Assembly (NCBI GenBank): GCA_003021105.1
Contig: PXRG01000015.1
Span: forward strand, 83,726-147,725
DNA: 64,000 bases
Direction of reading: 5' to 3'
Source: Halobacteriales archaeon QS_1_68_17
Lineage (GTDB): Archaea > Halobacteriota > Halobacteria > Halobacteriales > Haloarculaceae
Shown here: in pieces, positions 51,284 to 59,483 of the stretch
Layout of the letters: each line of letters opens with the position of its first letter
Position numbering within the stretch: position 1 is the first letter of the stretch
Program-made: the position numbers and the translations under genes
Notes under the pieces: model-generated
Seen by the model: only the letters and a program-made list of their open reading frames with translations
Databases searched by the model: none
What the model was told of the DNA's origin: nothing

Positions 51284-52024
51284 ATGGAGAAACGCAGACG
51301 CGAGGTGCTGGCGGGACTGGCGTCGGTCGGGACGCTGGCGGTCGCCGGCTGTGCGAACCAGAACCCGGCGGAGGCCATCGGTCCGACGGAGACCGAGTCG
51401 CCCGACGGCGAGTCGACGACGACCGGCGGGACCACCGCGGGCGGCGAGCGCCTCGAAGACCACCCGGCCGCGGCCGGCCTCGCCTCACAGCCCACGCTGG
51501 GACCCGATCCGGCGGACGCCGACGGCGTGATCGTCGCCTTCGAGGACCCGTCCTGTCCGCGGTGCAAGCGGTTCGAGCAGGCGACCGTGCCCAGAATCAA
51601 GTCCGAACTCGTCGAGCCCGGGACGGCGTCGTTCGTCTTCCGCGGGTACCCCGTCGTCTACGAGTGGGGTCAGCCGGCCACCCGGACGCTGGAGGCGACC
51701 TACGCCCGGAGCGCGGACGCTCACTGGCGGCTTCTCGACCACTACTTCGAGAACCAGACCGACTTCCGCGAGGCCGGCACCGAGGAGGTGTACCCCCTGA
51801 CGCGGGAGTTCCTGGCCGCCGAGACCGACCTCGACGCCGGGGCGGTGGTCGCGGCCGCGGAGAACGGCGACCACGAGGACGCCGTCTCGACGGACCTCTC
51901 GGCGGGCCAGGAGGCCAACGCCACCGCCACGCCGACGGTATTTCTGTTCCGCGACGGGCGGTACCGCACCCGTGCCTCGGGGAGCGTCAGTTTCACCCTC
52001 GTCAAAAACGCGCTCGGAGTATGA
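51284..52024 (+). CDS. DsbA-like thioredoxin-fold lipoprotein
   Basis: A 246-residue exported protein. The signal REVLAGLASVGTLAVAG precedes the lipobox Cys, then a Thr/Ser/Gly linker. The thioredoxin fold starts with GVIVAFEDPSCPRCKRFEQA, whose CPRC is the redox site; YPLTREFLAAETDLDAGAVV and TPTVFLFRDGRYRT with the cis-Pro follow. ATG 51284 begins the signal. It ends with an ATGA overlap into a membrane protein gene, so the two form an operon, perhaps for oxidative folding outside the cell. Confidence 0.85.
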   Translation: MEKRRREVLAGLASVGTLAVAGCANQNPAEAIGPTETESPDGESTTTGGTTAGGERLEDHPAAAGLASQPTLGPDPADADGVIVAFEDPSCPRCKRFEQATVPRIKSELVEPGTASFVFRGYPVVYEWGQPATRTLEATYARSADAHWRLLDHYFENQTDFREAGTEEVYPLTREFLAAETDLDAGAVVAAAENGDHEDAVSTDLSAGQEANATATPTVFLFRDGRYRTRASGSVSFTLVKNALGV

Positions 52025-52614
52025 ACGTCCGCCCCCGACTCCCGACCCGGACGCGCGACTGGCGGCTGGTCGCCCGGACCGCGCGGCTGGTGTTGACCAT
52101 CCCTGCCTACGCCGTCGTGGGCCTGGTCGTGGCGTTCGTGGCACTGTCGGTGTTCGTCGTCTCCCAGAACCACCGGCTCTTTCTCGACGTCGTCGTCGGC
52201 GGCGCGCTCCCGCCGGCCAGTCGGGCGACCGTGTTTCTGGAACTGTTCCCGTTCGTGGGCACCATCTACGCCCCGGCGACGGGCGCGGCGCTGGTCGGCG
52301 TCGCGGCGCTGGTCGGCGTCGACGTAGCCATGGTCGCCTACCACGTCCGCGAGCACCGTCTCTCGGTCCAGGAGGGCAGCGGTAGTCTTGCGGGCCTGGT
52401 CCTCGGGACGCTCGGTGCCGGCTGTGCGGCCTGTGGTTCGGCGGTTCTGGCGGGCCTGCTCTCGCTGGTCGGCGCGGGGGGCGCGCTGACCCTGCTGCCG
52501 CTCGACGGCCTGGAGTTCTCGCTTCTGGCCATCGGGACGCTGCTGCTGTCGCTGTACTGGCTGGCCGACGGCATGCGCGGCGGGGAGATCAACGGCTGCC
52601 CCGTGGACGTCTGA
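52021..52614 (+). CDS. Membrane protein coupled to the DsbA-like gene
   Basis: A 197-residue protein with four or five hydrophobic helices (LVLTIPAYAVVGLVVAFVAL, FPFVGTIYAPATGAALVGVA, LVLGTLGAGCAACGSAVLAG). The segment GAGCAACGSAVL contains two cysteines four apart within a helix, suggestive of a redox partner such as DsbB, although it is not homologous to it. ATG 52021 overlaps the DsbA-like stop. Function unknown; the redox idea is inferred from the operon. Confidence 0.65.
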   Translation: MNVRPRLPTRTRDWRLVARTARLVLTIPAYAVVGLVVAFVALSVFVVSQNHRLFLDVVVGGALPPASRATVFLELFPFVGTIYAPATGAALVGVAALVGVDVAMVAYHVREHRLSVQEGSGSLAGLVLGTLGAGCAACGSAVLAGLLSLVGAGGALTLLPLDGLEFSLLAIGTLLLSLYWLADGMRGGEINGCPVDV

Positions 52615-52633
52615 GAGATTTTTCGACCCGCCA

Positions 52634-52658
52634 GATTTAAGGATTAGACACGTCTAAT
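52634..52658 (+). promoter_or_regulatory. Promoter of the GDT1 gene with DtxR/MntR-like palindrome
   Basis: AGATTTAAGG (52634-52643) contains a TATA box. Directly after it ATTAGAC (52643-52649) and GTCTAAT (52652-52658) form a perfect 7-2-7 inverted repeat ending near the expected transcription start (about 52662). This position suits repression. GDT1-type proteins export manganese or calcium, and DtxR-family regulators respond to manganese or iron, so a metal-controlled operator is plausible. Confidence 0.5.
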
Positions 52659-52671
52659 TCACGCCGAACAG

Positions 52672-52731
52672 ATGACCCGCGAGACGACGACGCCCGTCAG
52701 AACCGGTGCTGGCGGGGTGATCGCCGCGTGA
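52672..52731 (+). CDS. Possible 19-codon leader peptide before the GDT1 gene
   Basis: ATG 52672 starts MTRETTTPVRTGAGGVIAA and ends at TGA 52729-52731, overlapping the GTG start of the transporter (GTGA). With transcription starting around 52662 this would be the first frame on the mRNA. Small leader frames of this type can couple translation. No conservation can be checked here, so it is a weak call. Confidence 0.3.
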   Translation: MTRETTTPVRTGAGGVIAA

Positions 52732-53426
52732 CGGGCTGGCTCGAGCTCCTGACGATCGCGTTTCTCGCTCAGCTGACGGTGTTGCCCGGCGAGAAGGTCC
52801 AGTTCATCATCGCCGGGCTGTCGACGCGGTATAACCCGCTGGTGGTCGTCGCCGCCGCCGGGAGCGCCTTCGCCGGATGGACGGCGCTGGAGCTCCTGGC
52901 GGGCCAGGCGCTGAAGGGGGCGCTCCCGCCGGTCGTCCTCGACGGCATCACGGCGGTCCTGTTTCTGGCCTTCGCCGCCCTGCTCGTCCGGTCGGCCCCC
53001 GACCGCGGCGACACACCGGCCCACACCGACGGCGGGGTGGCCGGCATGAACGGCGACCTGGAGCCGTCGGTGTTCGGGCGCGATCTCCCCACGCCGTTCG
53101 GCAGTTTCGTGCCAATCTTCCTGTTGATGGCCGCCGGCGAGTTCGGCGACAAGACCCAACTAGTCACCATCGCGCTGGCGGTCCAGTACGGCGCTCACCC
53201 CGCTATCTGGACGGGCGAGATGCTGGCGATCATCCCCGTGAGCCTCGCCAACGCCTTCTTCTTCCACCGGTTCTCCCACCGGTTCGACGTCCGGAGGGCC
53301 CACTTCGCCGGGGCCGCCCTCTTTTTGTTTTTCGGGCTGGACACCGTCCTCGGGATCGTCGCCGGCGTCTCCGTCTGGGAGACGCTGGTCGGCGCGGCCG
53401 CCGACGCCCTGCTCGCGCTCGTCTGA
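52728..53426 (+). CDS. TMEM165/GDT1 (UPF0016) cation transporter
   Basis: A 232-residue membrane protein with six helices in two halves. The second half has the family motif E-x-G-D-K-T in LMAAGEFGDKTQLVTIALAV; the first half has a degenerate version, LPGEKVQFIIAG. Family members transport manganese or calcium with protons. The start is GTG 52728, the only start near the first helix; it overlaps the stop of a 19-codon leader. The promoter carries a DtxR-like palindrome. Role: probably manganese export. Confidence 0.83.
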   Translation: MTGWLELLTIAFLAQLTVLPGEKVQFIIAGLSTRYNPLVVVAAAGSAFAGWTALELLAGQALKGALPPVVLDGITAVLFLAFAALLVRSAPDRGDTPAHTDGGVAGMNGDLEPSVFGRDLPTPFGSFVPIFLLMAAGEFGDKTQLVTIALAVQYGAHPAIWTGEMLAIIPVSLANAFFFHRFSHRFDVRRAHFAGAALFLFFGLDTVLGIVAGVSVWETLVGAAADALLALV

Positions 53427-53530
53427 CGGTCGCACGCGGAATCGCTTTCCTCCCTCGGCGCGTCGGTCGACCGTGACCGACACCGCGGATAGAAGACTTG
53501 TTGACCCGCGACCACCGCCTTCGTAGTTGC

Positions 53531-53893
53531 ATGGACAGACGCCCTCTCCCGCTGGTGCTGGTCGGTGTCCTCCTGGCGGTCGTCCCCGCGGTCGCCCTCT
53601 ACAGCCCCGCCGACCGGGGTCCGGTCGGAGTCGCTGTCCTCGTCGTCCAGGCGCTGGCACTCGTCGTCGGCCTCTCGGTGGCTGGCGTCGGGTACTACTC
53701 GGCCCGGACGGGGAACCCCGCCCCGGCGCTGTGGGTCGCCGTCGCGCTCGCCTGGCTGGCCGTCCTCGGCGTCGCCGGGGCGCTGGTCGAGACGCGCGGC
53801 GGTCCTCTGGTCCCGATTCCGGTCTGGGTCGTCGGCGTCCTGGCCGGTCTCGCGGTCGCTACGCTCGCCACGCGGCGGTACGCTCCCGGGTGA
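53531..53893 (+). CDS. Small membrane protein of unknown function
   Basis: A 120-residue protein with four hydrophobic helices (PLPLVLVGVLLAVVPAVALY, VAVLVVQALALVVGLSVAG, LWVAVALAWLAVLGVAGALV, VWVVGVLAGLAVATLAT). No motif recognised. ATG 53531 starts just before the first helix. It follows the GDT1 gene by about 100 nt in the same direction and may be cotranscribed. Confidence 0.6.
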   Translation: MDRRPLPLVLVGVLLAVVPAVALYSPADRGPVGVAVLVVQALALVVGLSVAGVGYYSARTGNPAPALWVAVALAWLAVLGVAGALVETRGGPLVPIPVWVVGVLAGLAVATLATRRYAPG

Positions 53894-54006
53894 CGTTCCG
53901 CGCCGTTTCCGCGACGGCCACCGGCCGGCCGATTGCGGTCGTCCGGCCCGGGTGGCGCTCTCGTTCCCGGCGGACACGCCGGACCGACACAGCGCCACCA
54001 AGAACT

Positions 54007-54618
54007 ATGATCGCACCCGTCGACTGTCGACCGATGTTCGGGGACGGATACGCCATCACGTCGATCGACGGGGCACTGTCGTCGTCGCCACGCGTCTCGC
54101 TCACCGAATCGCTCGGGTGTACCGACACGACCGTCGAGGCCTTCCGGCTGTCCCCCGGCGAATCGCGCACACTGCCGACCGATCGGGAGACCGTTTGCGT
54201 GCCGCTCGACGCCGGTGGCGAACTGCTCGCCGGCGGAACCACTGCGGTCCCGCGGCACGCGGTCGCGCGCGTCCCGCCGGGCGTCGAGGCCCGGCTCCGG
54301 AGCGACGCCGGGACCGACTGGCTCGCGGTCGGCGCTGGGATGAAAGCGAACTTCCGTCGTCTCCCACCCGGTCGGGCCGTCCCCTACCATACCGAGGGGA
54401 CACAGGAGGAACTGTTCGTGCCTCTCGGCGGTCCCGGCTGGCTCCGCGCCGGCGGCGAGACCCACCGCATGGCCGCGGGTAGCGTGGCCCGGGTCGCGCC
54501 GGCGACGCCGCGCGCGGCCGTCAACGAGGGCGACGCGGACCGCGTGTGGTTCATGATCGGCACGCCCCCGACCGGCGGCCCCGACGAGTGGGACCCCGGC
54601 GCGGAGGCCGTCGAATAG
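54007..54618 (+). CDS. Cupin-fold protein
   Basis: A 203-residue two-part beta-barrel protein. The second half is a clear cupin: VPYHTEGTQEELFVPLGG with His and Glu ligands, then GWLRAGGETHRMAAGSVARV. The first half repeats the fold with weaker ligands. Enzymatic role unknown; cupins bind metals and sugars. Start ATG 54007 is used; ATG 54034 (MFGDGYAITS) is also possible. It stands alone before the Orc gene. Confidence 0.72.
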   Translation: MIAPVDCRPMFGDGYAITSIDGALSSSPRVSLTESLGCTDTTVEAFRLSPGESRTLPTDRETVCVPLDAGGELLAGGTTAVPRHAVARVPPGVEARLRSDAGTDWLAVGAGMKANFRRLPPGRAVPYHTEGTQEELFVPLGGPGWLRAGGETHRMAAGSVARVAPATPRAAVNEGDADRVWFMIGTPPTGGPDEWDPGAEAVE

Positions 54619-54655
54619 CCGCCCGAGCGGGTCCGGCGGGGTGATGCTCCCCTTC

Positions 54656-54696
54656 GAAACCCGGAAACCCGGAAACGCCCCGGTTCCACTTATGTA
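54656..54696 (+). promoter_or_regulatory. Orc-gene promoter with three GAAAC-CCG repeats
   Basis: Three direct copies of GAAAC spaced by CCG (54656-54676) lie just upstream of a TATA-like ACTTATGTA (54688-54696), which is about 28 nt before GTG 54720. The 15-mer CCGGAAACCCGGAAA at 54661-54675 also occurs at 56193-56207 in front of the RecA-like/PolB2 operon at the same distance to the start codon (59 versus 58 bp). A shared regulator-binding site is likely. Confidence 0.6.
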
Positions 54697-54719
54697 GATG
54701 GCGCGACAACCCCCCGGGC

Positions 54720-55715
54720 GTGATCCGGAACGCGCGGGTGTTGCTGGACGACTTTCTGCCCAGGGAGGTGGTCCACCGCCACGAGGAGATGAACCGGCTG
54801 GCGGGTGCCCTAGAGCCGGTCGTGGCGGGCGACCGCCCCCAGGACGCGCTGCTGGTCGGTCCCTCGGGGGCCGGGAAGACCTGCATCGCGCGGTACTCGC
54901 TCGACCGGCTCCAGGAGCAGGCCCTCGGCGTGGACACCCACTACGTCGACTGCTGGCAACACTCCAACCGGTTCCGGCTCCTCTACAAGATCCTGGAGGG
55001 CGTCGGCACGACCTACGACGTCCACCGCTCGACGCCCCACGACGAACTGCTCCGGCGGCTGGAGGAACTCTCGGACCCCTACGTGATCGTGCTAGACGAG
55101 GTCGACCAGGTCGAGGACAAGTCGCTGTTGCGGGAGCTGTACGCCATCCCGGAGATCACGATGGTCCTGGTGGCCAACCGCGAACGCGACGTCACCGGGA
55201 CGTTGGACGAGCGGCTCCGGTCGCGGCTCCGGAGCGGCGAGACGATCCGTTTCGGCCGGTACTCCGACGAGGAACTGGTGAGCATCCTCGAGGACCGCGT
55301 GCGCTGGGGGCTCGACCCCGACGCCGTTTCCCGCGACCAGCTCGACCGCATCGCCGCCGCGGCGGCCGGCAACGCCCGCGACGCGATCAGCGTCCTCCGG
55401 CTGGCCGCCCGCGACGCACAGCGGGACGGCGCGGACCGCATCTCCGACGAGCGCATCGAGGCGGCGATCCCGGCCGCGCGCCGGGAGATCCGCCAGAAGA
55501 ACGCCGAGAAGCTCTCCCCCCACCAGCGGACCGTCTACGACCTGCTCGTCGAGCACGGCCCGCTCGCGCCGGGGGACCTCTACGACCGCTACCGCGCGGC
55601 CGTCGACGACCCGCGCACGCGGCGGACGATCCGGAGCTACCTGACGAAACTGGAGCGGTACAACCTCGTCGAGAGCGAGGGCGAGGGGCCGAGCCGTCGC
55701 TACCGGTCGCTCTAG
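54720..55715 (+). CDS. Orc1/Cdc6-like AAA+ ATPase
   Basis: A 331-residue AAA+ protein. Walker A is GPSGAGKT (residues 47-54), Walker B VIVLDEVDQVEDK with D126, sensor 1 is in MVLVANRERDVTG and sensor 2 in AAAAAGNARDAISVLRLAAR. The C-terminal winged helix is in SPHQRTVYDLLVEHGPLAP to RTIRSYLTKLERYNLVE. Short Orc1/Cdc6 paralogues are common in haloarchaea and some act as regulators; no AT-rich origin is seen beside it. Start GTG 54720 follows a TATA box. It shares CTAG with the convergent HTH gene. Confidence 0.88.
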   Translation: MIRNARVLLDDFLPREVVHRHEEMNRLAGALEPVVAGDRPQDALLVGPSGAGKTCIARYSLDRLQEQALGVDTHYVDCWQHSNRFRLLYKILEGVGTTYDVHRSTPHDELLRRLEELSDPYVIVLDEVDQVEDKSLLRELYAIPEITMVLVANRERDVTGTLDERLRSRLRSGETIRFGRYSDEELVSILEDRVRWGLDPDAVSRDQLDRIAAAAAGNARDAISVLRLAARDAQRDGADRISDERIEAAIPAARREIRQKNAEKLSPHQRTVYDLLVEHGPLAPGDLYDRYRAAVDDPRTRRTIRSYLTKLERYNLVESEGEGPSRRYRSL

Positions 55716-56035
55716 GCTTCGAGTTCCCGACGCCGGCGCTCGTCCGGCGCGGCCCGCTCGGCGGCCCGCACCCGTCCGCCGTCCGCGAAGTCGACCGCGA
55801 TTCCGTCGACCGTCCGCCGGTACCGCGAGACGCGGCGCTGGCTCTCGCCGAGCACCCTGTCGTGTTCGACCAGCAGCCCGCCGGCCTCCAGGTCCTCGAT
55901 CCGCCGGTAGCAGGTCGCGATCGGGACGTCCAGCTCCTCGCTCAGTTCGCTCGCCGTCTTCGGCGTCGCCGTCGCCGCCAGGATGGCGATGCTGTACTCC
56001 TTTGCGAGCGTCCGGATCGCTTCGACCGATGGCAT
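55712..56035 (-). CDS. Small winged-helix protein
   Basis: A 107-residue HTH protein: EYSIAILAATATPKTASELS and EELDVPIATCYRRIEDLEAG form an ArsR/TrmB-like winged helix. The C-terminal tail is Arg/Asp-rich. ATG 56035 (MPSVEAIRTL) is preferred over a TTG nine codons upstream. It is convergent with the Orc-like gene (shared CTAG) and divergent from the PolB2 operon. Position makes it another candidate regulator of the block. Confidence 0.75.
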   Translation of the reverse strand: MPSVEAIRTLAKEYSIAILAATATPKTASELSEELDVPIATCYRRIEDLEAGGLLVEHDRVLGESQRRVSRYRRTVDGIAVDFADGGRVRAAERAAPDERRRRELEA

Positions 56036-56188
56036 ACGGGGTACTTGCGGAATCCCCGACAAAAACGTCAGTCAGACGGGCGGCAGACGATTCCCGTCTT
56101 CCGTTTTCGCCGTGCAGACCACTCGACGGGACCGCACCGGCTGTTTCGGTACGCGATACTCGCACCCGTCCGTACCCGGAAGGCGTGG

Positions 56189-56228
56189 ATTTCCGGAAAC
56201 CCGGAAATCGCCCGGCACGACTGAAATG
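56189..56228 (+). promoter_or_regulatory. Promoter of the RecA-like/PolB2 operon with 8-4-8 palindrome
   Basis: ATTTCCGG and CCGGAAAT flank AAAC in a perfect palindrome (56189-56208), which contains the 15-mer CCGGAAACCCGGAAA (56193-56207) also found in front of the Orc-like gene. A weak TATA-like CTGAAATG (56221-56228) lies about 26 nt before ATG 56251. Spacing from 15-mer to start codon is 58 bp, versus 59 bp at the Orc promoter. Confidence 0.6.
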
Positions 56229-56250
56229 GGCGGCCCGCCTACAGCCGGGT

Positions 56251-56952
56251 ATGCGTTCGACGCCCGACGTGACCGCGCCGGACCTCTCGGCCGGTCTGAC
56301 GCTGTTGCACAGCCCGGGGCCGCGATCGGGGGCGTTCTACCGGCTGGTCGGCGACGCGCTGGCCGACGCCCGCGGCCGGGTCGAGTGGGTCGACGCCCGG
56401 AACGCCGCCTCGACGTACGCCCTCCGTGCGGTCGCCCCGTCCCGCGCCCTCGACGGCGTGCGCGTCGCCCGCGCCTTCACCGCCTACCAGCACCACGAAC
56501 TCGTCCGGCGGGTGGTCCGCCGGGTCTCCCCGCGGACGGACCTCGTGGTCGCGCCGAACGTCGCCTCGCTGTACACCGACGACGACGTGCCCGGCCACGA
56601 GGCCGACCGGTTGCTGTCGTCGACGCTGGCGACGCTCGCGGAACTGGCCGCGGCGCGCTCGCTGCCGGTGCTCGTGACCGCCGGCGCGTCCGGCGACGAC
56701 GCCACCGCGACCGTCGCGGCCCACGCCGACGCCGAGATCGAGTGCGCCGGGACCCCGCTCGGGGTCGCCTTCGAGGCGGACGGCTACCGGCCGCGGGGTT
56801 ACTGGCGCGAGGGCTACTGGCAGACGACGCTCCCCTACTGGGTCGACCTGCTGGGGGTCGCTCCCGGGTCCGTCGGGAGACCGCGGCCGGAACCGGACCT
56901 GGAACCCCGACCGGAGCGCGACCCCGGGTCGCGGGCGGCCACGGAGGGCTAG
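56251..56952 (+). CDS. RecA/RadA-like protein without a functional P-loop
   Basis: A 233-residue protein. GLTLLHSPGPRSGAFYRLVG occupies the place of a RecA/KaiC Walker A but lacks GKT. The Walker-B-like and following helix are TDLVVAPNVASLYTDDD and ADRLLSSTLATLAELAAARS, with PVLVTAG after. This arrangement is like ImuA and the RecA-like partner of archaeal PolB2 operons. ATG 56251 follows the palindromic promoter. It is directly followed by the small gene (ATG at 56953). It probably scaffolds a polymerase rather than hydrolysing ATP. Confidence 0.7.
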   Translation: MRSTPDVTAPDLSAGLTLLHSPGPRSGAFYRLVGDALADARGRVEWVDARNAASTYALRAVAPSRALDGVRVARAFTAYQHHELVRRVVRRVSPRTDLVVAPNVASLYTDDDVPGHEADRLLSSTLATLAELAAARSLPVLVTAGASGDDATATVAAHADAEIECAGTPLGVAFEADGYRPRGYWREGYWQTTLPYWVDLLGVAPGSVGRPRPEPDLEPRPERDPGSRAATEG

Positions 56953-57351
56953 ATGGGCCGGACGAACCCCACCTACCGCGACTTCCTCGACGCGTTCGAG
57001 CGGCGGTGGCGGCCGTTCCGCCGCGCCCTCCGGCGGCGGTACGAGCGCGACTTCGACGCCGTCTTCGCAAAGGCCCGCCGCCACGCCGACGCCGCGGGCT
57101 ACGCCGACGCCGCGGATCCGGAACTGGCTGTCGTCGTCTCGGTGCTGCTCGCACAGGAGACCGAACTCCGGCGACTCCGCGAGCGCGTCGACGTCCTGGA
57201 GAATCAGTGTGGCAACCGCGAGGGGGACGATGACCGCGACGGGGACCCGACCGGGTGCGGTGTCGGGGAAGGCGGCGGCCGCGAGAGGGACGAGAGTGCC
57301 GACGACCGGCACGCCGACGGGGATGCCGGCGACGGGGGCGGGGCGGCCTGA
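56953..57351 (+). CDS. Small conserved protein of the PolB2 operon
   Basis: A 132-residue protein. The N-terminus GRTNPTYRDFLDAFERRWRP is basic and aromatic, and the middle is helical (VVSVLLAQETELRRLRERVD); the last 45 residues are Asp/Gly/Arg-rich and low-complexity. Conserved MGRTNPTYRD-type proteins precede PolB2 genes in other haloarchaea as far as I recall; function unknown. Its start follows the RecA-like stop directly and its TGA overlaps the polymerase ATG by one base. Confidence 0.7.
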   Translation: MGRTNPTYRDFLDAFERRWRPFRRALRRRYERDFDAVFAKARRHADAAGYADAADPELAVVVSVLLAQETELRRLRERVDVLENQCGNREGDDDRDGDPTGCGVGEGGGRERDESADDRHADGDAGDGGGAA

Positions 57352-59414
57352 TGGGCTTCAAGATCGAGTTCGAGGGGGGGACCGCCCGCGTCTGGCGCGC
57401 CACGGACGACGGCGCGACCGCGGAGACCCGCGACTACGACCCGTCGCTGTACGTCGGCGGCCACGTGGCGGCCCTGCGGGATCTCCGGACGGCGTTGCGG
57501 GACGACCCGAAGGTCGCCGGGACGGGCTTCGAACGCTGGCACCACCGGCTCCGGTCGCGCGACCCCGTCGAGACGCTCCGGATCGACCTCGAACGGGTCG
57601 GGGAGGTCCGCACGCTCGCCCGCGAGATACTGGGGCTCCACGGCGACTCGCACCCGCCGGGTACCTTCCGGCTGTTCAACGTCGACTTCTCGCCGGGGTT
57701 CCGCTACTGCGTCGAGACCCGGACCGATCCCACGCCCGCCCGCCCGCTGTCGACGCTCCGGATCGACCTGGGGCTGGCCGACCGGTCCGACGGCGACGTC
57801 TCGGCGCTGGCGCTCGACGGCGACCCGGCCGCCCCCGGCACGGACGCCGAGCGGGCGGCCCTGCGCGCGCTCGCCGAGCGGCTCCACGCCGACGACCCGG
57901 ACGTGCTGGTGCTGTCAAGCGGCCGACTCGTCCCGTTGCTGTTCGAGCGGGCCGACACACTGGGGCTCGACGGTTTCCGCCTCGGCCGGCGGCCGGGGTG
58001 GACGAAACTCGCGGGCGCGAACACCGTCGAGAGCTACGGCCGCATTGGGCACTCGCCGGCCCGGTACGACGTGCCCGGGCGGGTGATCGTCGACCGGTCG
58101 AACAGCTTCCTGTGGGACGTCGCCGGGTTGCCCGGCCTCGTCGACCTGGTCGAGCGCTCCCGGAAGCCACTCCAGGAGGCCGGATGGGCCAGCATCGGCA
58201 ACGTCCTGACGGCCGTCCAGATCCGCGAGGCGCTGGCCCGGGACGTGCTCGTCCCCCGGGAAAAGCGGCACCCGGAGGGGTTCAAGGACATCGACACGCT
58301 GCAGGCCGCCGACCGCGGCGGGTTCACCTTCGACCCCGACGTCGGCCTCCACGAGGACGTCGTCGAGGTGGACTTCGCCTCGCTGTACCCGTCGATCATG
58401 TGCGAGTACAACGTCAGCCCGGACACGGTCTGTTGCGACTGCCACGCAGACCGGGCGGACGTGCCCGGGCTGGGATACAGCGTCTGCGACCGGCGGGGGT
58501 TTCTCGCGGACGTGCTCGAACCGATCGTCGCGGACCGGGCGGCGTTCAAGCGCCGCCGCCTCAAGTGGATTCTCGTCTCCTGTTTCGGCTACCAGGGCTA
58601 CCGCAACAGCAAGTTCGGCCGCATCGAGTGCCACGAGGCGATCAACGCCTTCGCCCGCGAGATCCTGCTCGACGCCAGGGACACCCTCGAAGCGGGTGGC
58701 TGGCGGGTCCTCCACGGCATCGTCGACAGCCTCTGGGTGACGCCCCGCGAGTCCGACCCGACGCCCATCCCGGACCTGACGGACCGCGTCACCGCCGACG
58801 CCGGCATCCGGCTGGAACACGAGGCCGACTTCGAGTGGATCTGTTTCGTCCCCACCGGCGACGGCCGCGACGGCGCGCTCACCGAGTACTTCGGGAAGGT
58901 CGACGGGCGCGACGCGTTCAAACTCCGCGGGATCGAGGCCCGCCAGCGGAGCACGCCCGCGTTCGTCGCGGACGTCCAGCGCGACCTGCTCCGCGCTCTC
59001 GACCGCCACCGCGCGCCCGAACCCGTCTGCGACCGCCTCCAGCGCGCGATCGGCCGGCTCGAGCGAGGCAACGTCGATCCGGCGGACCTGGTGATCCGCA
59101 AGCGCGTCTCCAAGCCGCCGGCGGCCTACACCTGCCGAACGCGGACCGTCGCGGCGCTCGAACGGCTGGCGGCTCGCGGGATCGACCGCTACCCCGGCCA
59201 GGACGTCCGCTACGTCGTCGCCGACGACGAGTGCGACTCGGCCGACCGGGTCCGCCTGCCCGTCGAGTCTATCGACCGGTACGACGCCGGCTTCTACGCC
59301 GACCTGCTGACCCGCGCCTGCGAGAGCGTCGTCGCCCCCCTGGGGTGGGATCGCGACCGCGTTCGGCGGTACCTCCGGGACACCGACGACGTGGGGCTGT
59401 CGGCGTTCGAGTGA
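57351..59414 (+). CDS. polB2: Family B DNA polymerase, PolB2 type with degenerate motifs
   Basis: A 687-residue polymerase, shorter than replicative PolB. Motif A is DFASLYPSIM (D341), motif B KWILVSCFGYQGYRN (K405) and motif C HGIVDSLWV, which keeps the second, metal-binding Asp (D459) but has Ile in place of the first. The exonuclease motif is RIDLGLA (D139, Gly for Glu), so proofreading is probably lost. This fits PolB2/Dpo2 polymerases, which in Sulfolobus act in damage tolerance. ATG 57351 overlaps the upstream stop. Likely a translesion polymerase. Confidence 0.88.
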   Translation: MGFKIEFEGGTARVWRATDDGATAETRDYDPSLYVGGHVAALRDLRTALRDDPKVAGTGFERWHHRLRSRDPVETLRIDLERVGEVRTLAREILGLHGDSHPPGTFRLFNVDFSPGFRYCVETRTDPTPARPLSTLRIDLGLADRSDGDVSALALDGDPAAPGTDAERAALRALAERLHADDPDVLVLSSGRLVPLLFERADTLGLDGFRLGRRPGWTKLAGANTVESYGRIGHSPARYDVPGRVIVDRSNSFLWDVAGLPGLVDLVERSRKPLQEAGWASIGNVLTAVQIREALARDVLVPREKRHPEGFKDIDTLQAADRGGFTFDPDVGLHEDVVEVDFASLYPSIMCEYNVSPDTVCCDCHADRADVPGLGYSVCDRRGFLADVLEPIVADRAAFKRRRLKWILVSCFGYQGYRNSKFGRIECHEAINAFAREILLDARDTLEAGGWRVLHGIVDSLWVTPRESDPTPIPDLTDRVTADAGIRLEHEADFEWICFVPTGDGRDGALTEYFGKVDGRDAFKLRGIEARQRSTPAFVADVQRDLLRALDRHRAPEPVCDRLQRAIGRLERGNVDPADLVIRKRVSKPPAAYTCRTRTVAALERLAARGIDRYPGQDVRYVVADDECDSADRVRLPVESIDRYDAGFYADLLTRACESVVAPLGWDRDRVRRYLRDTDDVGLSAFE

Positions 59415-59483
59415 CGGACCCGCGGGAGCGGCGCGCCGACCGCCTGCCCGCCGGTTTCCCGGCGCGGTCGCCCGGTCCCGCCC

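Noticed and set aside
54619..54719. Replication origin beside the Orc1/Cdc6-like gene
   Set aside because: Only about 100 bp, no AT-rich unwinding element and no pair of extended ORB repeats; the GAAAC repeats are better explained as a promoter element.
57351..59414. Intein in the PolB gene
   Set aside because: The protein is shorter than usual PolB, and motifs A, B and C follow each other with normal spacing without an insertion.
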